Shown here piece by piece: positions 1-64,000 of a DNA stretch of 64,000 nt. The notes under the pieces are model-generated. The model was not told the origin of the DNA and made no database searches. It saw only the letters and a program-made list of their open reading frames with translations. The stretch lies in contig BAAHQB010000034.1 of assembly GCA_054601695.1 (NCBI GenBank), forward strand, positions 868,001 to 932,000, in the 5' to 3' direction. This DNA is from Amorphochlora amoebiformis (taxonomy: Eukaryota > Cercozoa > Chlorarachniophyceae). A program made the translations under genes and the position numbers. Position 1 is the stretch's first letter; every line of letters begins with the position of its first letter.

Positions 1-30
1 TGGAAGTACTGGTAATATAAACACAATTGA

Positions 31-32697
<32,667 letters not shown>

Positions 32698-32743
32698 TCT
32701 AGGTATTATCCAGAATAAGTGAAATATTTTGCATACCGTTAAT

Positions 32744-32810
<67 letters not shown>

Positions 32811-34070
32811 GTCTATCATATGTCTATACTAGATATGTATAAATGTATTAATTAACCGTCGTCGGATCATTTTCAGCACGGCCTAGCTCAAATTACTCAA
32901 TCTCATGATTCACGAACGTCCTTCTACTAACAGCTTGTGCATCCGCATACATGGATTATTGATTTAATCAATTTATTATACTAGTTTAATACTCATAATC
33001 TCTAGAATCTACATTCCTACTAGTATCTACTAGATCTAGTAGATTTAGCATATATATACCCAAATCTTTAGTAATCTCTAGAATCTCTTGGATAATGACT
33101 ATCCGAAATCAAACCTAGATCCTTTCTATTTAAAGTTAGAGTATAGCTAGATAGCCTAGATAGCCTAGATCTAGAGATAGCTAGGATAGCCTAGATAGTT
33201 AGTATCTAGAGTATATTAGTCTGTAGTATATACTAGTATATATATATATATATATATATATATGCTAATGGTCTATCTAGTCTATAGAGATGGTCTAGCT
33301 AGATCTAGGCTAGTCTGTAGTATCCTAGGGTATCTAGAGTCTAGAGAGTATAAGCTAGATAAGACTAGATACTAGAGATAGGATCTAGAAGATTCGAGCA
33401 TCTGGAATAGTACTAGTAGTACTAGTATTAGAGTAGTAGCAGAATGAATAACGAAAAAAATGAAAGTTATCTGGGTTATCGTGACGAACATGCACTGATC
33501 CTCCTCAAATTTATCTCACACGCATGCAACCGTTCATCCTGCCAGTCCAGTTCTTTAAAACTGCTAAGTACTAGCCGCTTTCTACCCGAATTTTTTTTTT
33601 TTTTATACCCTACCTTCTTTTTTTCCTTCTTACATATTTCTCCTTTTTTTTTCAAGTACCGACCCAACCAAAACCCAAAACATAGTCTTCCAAAATTGTC
33701 TTTTTTTTCTAGTCTTCTAGAGTAAGACTCAAGAAGCAGACACACGTGTACACAGATGCTTATATACGCACACGAGAGCACACACACGTGCACAACTCCA
33801 GGCCGCGTCTCGCCTACAAGTCTCAAGCCTGGGGTTCACTTACTCTTTATTTTGAATATAAGCTTTGTAAACTCTTAACCACTGCGAAAGAATCTGAATA
33901 TGGGGGGTTTAGAGAAGTTAGAATTATGATATGTGGGGTGTGTTGGTGAAAAAAATGTGTGTGTATGTTGCGCCAAAAGTGTAGTTGTATATTTACAAAT
34001 ACTTAAATATTGCGCCGAAGTACAGTTATATATTCTGAAATATTTTAATATTACATATTTTGTCGGCAGC
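32698..34070. other. Convergent spacer between receptor kinase and bL21 genes, CTAG-rich
   Basis: Contains two short (TA)n runs (32745-32805, 33238-33264), then a 440 bp stretch (about 32990-33430) in which CTAG occurs roughly 28 times, mostly as TCTAGA, ACTAGT or GCTAGA words. The rest (33430-34070) holds two T homopolymers and nothing I can call coding; the ORF at 33444-33725 has no supporting exon signals. Confidence 0.8.
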
Positions 34071-34196
34071 TTATTGGTCGTAGGTTGGAATAAAATCCGT
34101 AGAGTCCGTGTGGATCTAATATGGATATATACATATATATACATACTTATATATATATATAATCTATATATAGTAACAACTAAATTTGTAAGCTAT

Positions 34197-34232
<36 letters not shown>

Positions 34233-34366
34233 TACATATATATGTATATATATACCTTAGTAACAACTAACTTTGTAAGGTAGATATATTTTATCTATAT
34301 ATATATGTATATGTATATGCATGTATGTGTTTATATATATATATGTATATGTGTATATATATTATA

Positions 34367-34399
<33 letters not shown>

Positions 34400-34546
34400 G
34401 TATATATACGGAATTTGCAAGCTATGTGTATATATAACCTATGTGTGTATATGTATATATATGTATATATTATACATATGCAATTTTTTGTTCTCTATTT
34501 TCCTTAGTAACAACAAACTTTGTTAGCTATATGTATATATATATAA

Positions 34547-34645
<99 letters not shown>

Positions 34646-34697
34646 TACCTTAGTAACAACAAACTTTGTAAGCTCGTCCCGGACTCCCCATGTCCGC

Positions 34698-34744
<47 letters not shown>

Positions 34745-34745
34745 C

Positions 34746-34777
<32 letters not shown>

Positions 34778-34782
34778 TATAT

Positions 34783-34848
<66 letters not shown>

Positions 34849-35081
34849 CAATTTACATACGAGTATAATCCTTTCCCATATATATATATGTACATCTGCA
34901 TGCACACATACACACACACACACCATATATATATGTATATGTGATATGTGCGTATACTACACATATATACACACATATATAATACATATATATATATATA
35001 TATATATTGTTATATATATATATATATATTGTTATGTATATATATGTACATCTATATAAATGTACATATACACACACACAA

Positions 35082-35166
<85 letters not shown>

Positions 35167-35252
35167 AGTATATATATTTATCAATATAAATACGATGTTA
35201 TCTCCACCTATATACACACAACATATATATATATATATATACATATATACCC

Positions 35253-35296
<44 letters not shown>

Positions 35297-35301
35297 TACA
35301 C

Positions 35302-35337
<36 letters not shown>

Positions 35338-35385
35338 AATATATGTATATATTATGTAACCTGTAGTGTTTTTTAGTCTTGTATT

Positions 35386-35451
<66 letters not shown>

Positions 35452-35601
35452 TTTAAATATATATGTATATATTATTTAACCTGTAGTGTTTTTTAGGCTT
35501 GTATTTTCCCGCATACATATATATATATATGTATATATATATATATTTTTAAATATATATGTATATATTATTTAACCTGTAGTGTTTTTTAGGCTTGTAT
35601 T

Positions 35602-35660
<59 letters not shown>

Positions 35661-35777
35661 TATGTAACCTGTAGTGTTTTTTAGGCTTGTATTTTCCCGC
35701 TCGAAGCTTTTCACCACGTAGATGCTCTACAACCTATATACATATAATATATATATATATATAAATATATATATATA

Positions 35778-35820
<43 letters not shown>

Positions 35821-36012
35821 ATATATTATATATATATATATATATACATATATACACACACATATATTATATTTCTCTGATTACATACATGAACTTCACA
35901 CTGAGTAGATGCTGTGCAACCTATATCTACATACATATATATATATATATATATATACATCATATAGATATATATATATAGATACATACATATATATATA
36001 TATATATATTAT

Positions 36013-36063
<51 letters not shown>

Positions 36064-36096
36064 TTTGTATCTATATATTACATACTTAAACACTAC

Positions 36097-36127
<31 letters not shown>

Positions 36128-36175
36128 AATATATATAATGTTTATGTAATATATAGATACAAATCTATATATATA

Positions 36176-36207
<32 letters not shown>

Positions 36208-36257
36208 AAGTTTTGTACCTATATATTACATATTAAACATTACACACACACACACAC

Positions 36258-36341
<84 letters not shown>

Positions 36342-36390
36342 TTACCTACTTGGGCCTCCACGATATTAATATGTACATATACATATATCA

Positions 36391-36439
<49 letters not shown>

Positions 36440-36501
36440 ATATACATATGTACATATATACACACACACACATATGTATATATCTATATATGTATGTATA
36501 T

Positions 36502-36545
<44 letters not shown>

Positions 36546-36771
36546 CATACTTGGGCTTCAACGATTGCATCTTCGCAGTAGGGCAGCCCAAGCTGGACTT
36601 TATCAGCGGCCATCTAATATGTATGTATATGCATGTATGTATGTATGTATGTATATGTATGTATATAAATGTATATGTATATGTATATGTATATATATAT
36701 ATGTATTATATGTATATTATTTGTGTATGAAATATATTATATATATATATATATATTATATACAAATATAT

Positions 36772-36834
<63 letters not shown>

Positions 36835-36893
36835 TATTATTTGTGTATGAAATATATATATATATATATATAAAGTATATATATATTTATAAA

Positions 36894-36977
<84 letters not shown>

Positions 36978-37031
36978 CTTCATTAGAAGCACACGGGGCA
37001 GACGAATAACATCCCCTATATTAGCCTTTAA

Positions 37032-37089
<58 letters not shown>

Positions 37090-37120
37090 TTAAAAATAAA
37101 TTTGTGTTAGGTTAGGGTTA

Positions 37121-37168
<48 letters not shown>

Positions 37169-37229
37169 GCCTTAAGAATAAATTTGGGTTAGGTTAGGGT
37201 TATGATATATATATATATTATATAGATAC

Positions 37230-37287
<58 letters not shown>

Positions 37288-37350
37288 GCACTAAGAATAA
37301 ATTTGGGTTAGATTAGGGTTAGGATATATATATATATATATATTATATAG

Positions 37351-37400
<50 letters not shown>

Positions 37401-37434
37401 GCACGAAGAATAAATTTGGGTTAGGTTAGGGTTA

Positions 37435-37483
<49 letters not shown>

Positions 37484-38061
37484 TACATAAGATAAACATG
37501 GGTTGGGTTAGGGTTAGGGTAAGGTTAAGATTGTGGTTGGTTAAGGTTCGGGTTTTCTTATGGTTGGTTAAGAGCTATAGTTGCATTTTGTTAGGGTTAA
37601 AATCAGGGGTCCTTCAGGGTTAGGTTTACCGTGAAAGAGAGTGAATTGAAGTGATATATAGAGATGGAGAGAAATAGAGACAAATGGAGGGAAAGAGAGA
37701 GAAAGAAAGCTAGAGAGAGAAAGAGAGCGAGAGCGAGAGAGAAAAGAGAGTCAGAGCGAGAGAGAGAGAGAGGGAGAGAATGAGAGAGCGAGTGAAAAAA
37801 AGAGAGAAAGAGGGCGAGAGGTTGATGACATACCTGTTGACAGTGTACCAGCGCCCCTCTTCAACGATGACTTGACTACCACCGACCTCCACGACGGCAT
37901 ATTTATCTCCAAGCTGGATGTAGGTATGAATATATATGTATATATATATATATATTTATTTATATATAAAGGTATGTTATATAATATGCATATCTATGTA
38001 GTATAATTGTGGATAATATATATATATATATATTATATATTATATATTATATATGTATGTA

Positions 38062-38121
<60 letters not shown>

Positions 38122-38429
38122 CATACACATATAAAATCAAATTTATAAAAAATAAATGATTATCATGATATAATAAACTAAAAAAAGAAAAACTATACAA
38201 GATGCCTATAACATTAAAATTTACCCCAAAAAAAAACAAAATCAATACCCGACAAAATAAATCAAATATATCAAAATCTCTACCTGGGGAACCGACTCGG
38301 GGATTTGATAAAAAACAGTTTGCTTGGGGTTGACGTCAAACTCAGGCTTCAGCTCGTCGAACTTCTTCTGAGCTTTCTCTGTAAATTTATATTGATATAT
38401 ATCTATATATATATATATATACATGTGTA

Positions 38430-38480
<51 letters not shown>

Positions 38481-38532
38481 TGTTTACATTTGTATTACAT
38501 TCTCAAATTATTCAAATAATATACACACACAT

Positions 38533-38607
<75 letters not shown>

Positions 38608-39002
38608 GTATGAGTATATATTAATACTCTCTCACACACACACACACCACACACGTACCCGAGAGCGCAGATGAGCGTCCGCAAAGGTTTTCACGCTTCA
38701 GGCCTTCCCTTCGCGTGGTCGGCCGCGTCACCAATGGTGACATGCTGCGCGTCACAACCCCAGTTCCCACATCTGGAGGTTAGAAATCCAAACAAATGAA
38801 TCTCGTTTGACCAAAAACCTGCGAAATCGGTCAGGAGGGGTATGGGGTTGAGAGTGCGTGGCCATTTCTGCGAATTTACGTTTCGAAAAATTGGAGAAAT
38901 TGATGGGGAATTACTCTGAGAGGAAGTAGAAACTCCGAAGTAGAGGGCAAGGGCCGCGAGGGCGCAGCAGATAAGAAGGCCTTGGGACGCACGGCCGGCC
39001 AT
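34071..39002 (-). CDS. Nuclear-encoded organellar ribosomal protein bL21, nine exons, 217 aa
   Basis: Exons on the minus strand, first to last: 38915-39002, 38659-38772, 38284-38378, 37834-37913, 36978-37032, 36551-36613, 35669-35733, 34649-34697, 34071-34115. Total 654 nt, an exact codon multiple, from ATG at 39002 to TAA at 34073-34071, with every phase matching. The core is clearly bL21: [68 protein letters not shown] and the basic RRTWG. bL21 binds 23S rRNA in the 50S subunit of bacterial-type ribosomes. A leader of about 65-70 residues precedes the core, as expected for an imported protein. It starts next to a divergent gene at 39271 and ends facing the receptor kinase gene. Confidence 0.93.
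34171..34529 (-). repeat. Three echo copies of bL21 exon 34649-34697 (3' edge)
   Basis: On the minus strand AGCTTACAAAGTTTGTTGTT followed by ACTAAG recurs at about 34501-34529, 34252-34281 and 34171-34194, downstream of the parent exon, with (TA)n between and growing divergence. Confidence 0.88.
35353..35930 (-). repeat. Echo copies of bL21 exon 35669-35733 (three 3' edges, one 5' edge)
   Basis: On the minus strand GCGGGAAAATACAAGCCTAA, AAAACACTACAG and the donor GTTA recur at 35569-35609, 35473-35512 and 35353-35392. A copy of the acceptor side (ATATAGGTTGCACAGCATCT) lies upstream at about 35890-35930. So both edges of one exon were copied, each outward from the exon. Confidence 0.9.
36345..36370 (-). 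repeat. Echo copy of bL21 exon 36551-36613 (3' edge)
   Basis: On the minus strand ATCGTGGAGGCCCAAGTAGG repeats the exon end (IVEAQ) and donor, bounded by (TA)n. Confidence 0.8.
38659..39002 (-). CDS. Bipartite N-terminal leader of bL21 (exons 1-2)
   Basis: Exon 1 begins [20 protein letters not shown], an n-region with Arg and a hydrophobic core typical of an ER signal peptide, followed by YFGVSTSSQ. Exon 2 continues with [20 protein letters not shown] and [18 protein letters not shown], rich in Ser/Thr/Arg/Lys and without acidic residues until the Glu, like a transit peptide. Known: signal plus transit leaders direct proteins to plastids surrounded by three or four membranes. Inference: plastid rather than mitochondrial bL21. 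Confidence 0.7.
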
Positions 39003-39270
39003 GATGTGTGTGGGTGTGTGGGTGGGAGAGTATTACTCCGCCGGCTTGTTTTTCGGGTGGTGAAAGCCGATAAATTAAGGAAAATACTTAGATATCGCAT
39101 CCATATTGGAGAGGGATATCGAGATATAGGGCACACTAAAAGGCGATAAATTAAAAACTAAAAGGTATTTCTCGGCCGAAATAATATTTCGTACTGTCAG
39201 TCACCCTAAGATGTCACAGATTGGGTATTAAAGGGTAAATTTAGACAATTCCAACTATTTGGTTCGCGCA
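39003..39270. promoter_or_regulatory. Divergent intergenic spacer between bL21 and the small gene
   Basis: The two start codons (39002 minus, 39271 plus) are 268 bp apart and point away from each other, so this stretch must hold both promoters. It has no (TA)n array, unlike the introns. It contains a G/T-rich run (39004-39030) and imperfect inverted sequence around the CTCGGCCGAA stretch. No TATA box in a standard position is evident on either strand. Confidence 0.5.
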
Positions 39271-42946
<3,676 letters not shown>

Positions 42947-43767
42947 CTCTGACCCGAAAATCCTAGAAATCAAACTAATTGGCCGCACAAATTCATGCGC
43001 ATTGTTCATAAGGATAATTGCGATTAATATTATAGCTAGCTAGATGTTCACAATTTCACTAGTATCACTACTGAGTTAACTAGTTAACTCATTGCAAGAA
43101 TCTAGTGCCCGTTGCTACCATAAGTACTCTGTGACTCGGAATCAAGATAATGATTGAATTAACTCATGTTATTCTTGTTCAGACTAGTCTGCTCCGCGCG
43201 TGGTATTTTCTAGATTTTAGAAATAGCCATGCTACTGGAAAACTATATGGATTATGTAGATAGGAATGTTCAAGATGTTTGTATTACTAGTATTACATGC
43301 GTATCAGTTGGTAGGTTCGTGATACGTATCTAGGTTTTATGTGCGTAAGTATGTTGTTTGGTATGCGCATGTGCGTACGTATGTACCAGATGTAGGTGCG
43401 GATGTTGGTACGTATGTGCGGAATACATACTAGACATATGTGCGTGCTACATATGTGCGTACTACATATGTGCGTACCTTCGCCGAGGGAACAATGTAGA
43501 CGATGAACCGAAAAAGATCATTTTCGTTTGGGGAGATTAAACCTCAGAATGATTGGTAAGGACTGCGCTGTGCGGGTTCGACCGAATGACGAAAACTATT
43601 AGGAATAATCATATAATTTCAACGCGAGTCCCATTGAGCGAGTTAAAATCTAATTCATATCGATTCGATCGTGCTGTCTGATTAACATGTTACTGTATAA
43701 TGCGGCCGCTAACGTGCCGTATTACTTACTGGTATTAACTAGATTAAGCAGATCGATTAAGGGTGGT
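42947..43767. other. Convergent spacer between the small gene and the HEAT gene
   Basis: 820 bp without any (TA)n array. CTAG words are again frequent (about a dozen, such as GCTAGCTAG, ACTAGT, TTCTAGA). A local tandem of ACATATGTGCGT units lies at 43434-43480. No coding signal seen. Confidence 0.75.
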
Positions 43768-63941
<20,174 letters not shown>

Positions 63942-63950
63942 CTGTGGATA

Positions 63951-64000
<50 letters not shown>

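Noticed and set aside
33444-33725. ORF starting MNNEKNESYLGY as a separate gene
   Set aside because: Second half is translated poly-T, no splice context or homology, and it lies in a convergent spacer.

Overview
This 64 kb window is nuclear DNA of an intron-rich eukaryote, not a prokaryote. More than 90% of it is non-coding and filled with (TA)n arrays. The protein-coding signal is split over roughly 105 very small exons (mean near 60 nt, smallest 16-18 nt). Most apparent long ORFs (Tyr/Ile-rich, 'YIYIYI') are translated (TA)n and were discarded. I reassembled genes by reading exon islands between GT...AG (occasionally GC...AG) boundaries and requiring the intron phase to match across each junction. 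All exon calls are hand-made and unverified by transcripts. A nuclear bL21 gene with what looks like a signal peptide plus transit peptide, together with TTAGGG-type interstitial arrays, suggests an alga or relative with a complex plastid. Candidates include a chlorarachniophyte, chromerid, stramenopile or haptophyte; the lineage is not resolved.

Layout. (1) 31-32697, plus strand: one gene of about 73 exons, about 4.4 kb of coding sequence, 5' end outside the window. It encodes repeated Cys-rich extracellular modules, a Ser/Thr/Pro-rich stalk, one transmembrane helix, a long unrecognised cytoplasmic region, a degenerate kinase domain (HRD present, catalytic Asn replaced by Arg, DFG replaced by DFS) and then an intact kinase domain, ending at a TAA at 32695-32697. 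(2) 34071-39002, minus strand: nine-exon gene for a plastid-type ribosomal protein bL21 (217 aa). (3) 39271-42946, plus strand: five-exon gene for a small unrecognised protein (103 aa), divergent from bL21. (4) 43768-63941, minus strand: at least 18 exons of a HEAT-repeat protein resembling HEATR6, 5' end probably outside the window. Genes 1/2 and 3/4 converge on two CTAG-rich spacers that have little or no (TA)n; genes 2/3 diverge from a 268 bp spacer.

Two things stand out. The first is gene 1: a single-pass receptor carrying a pseudokinase-kinase tandem, a Janus-kinase-like arrangement fused to a Cys-rich ectodomain. The second is how the introns are built: about 19 exons in all four genes have truncated 'echo' copies of one exon edge plus its splice site and flanking intron, placed next to the parent exon and separated by (TA)n. 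The introns also hold tRNA-like SINE copies, minisatellites, and telomere-like, CT-rich and TG-rich tracts that are oriented mostly with CCCTAA, CT or TG on the coding strand.
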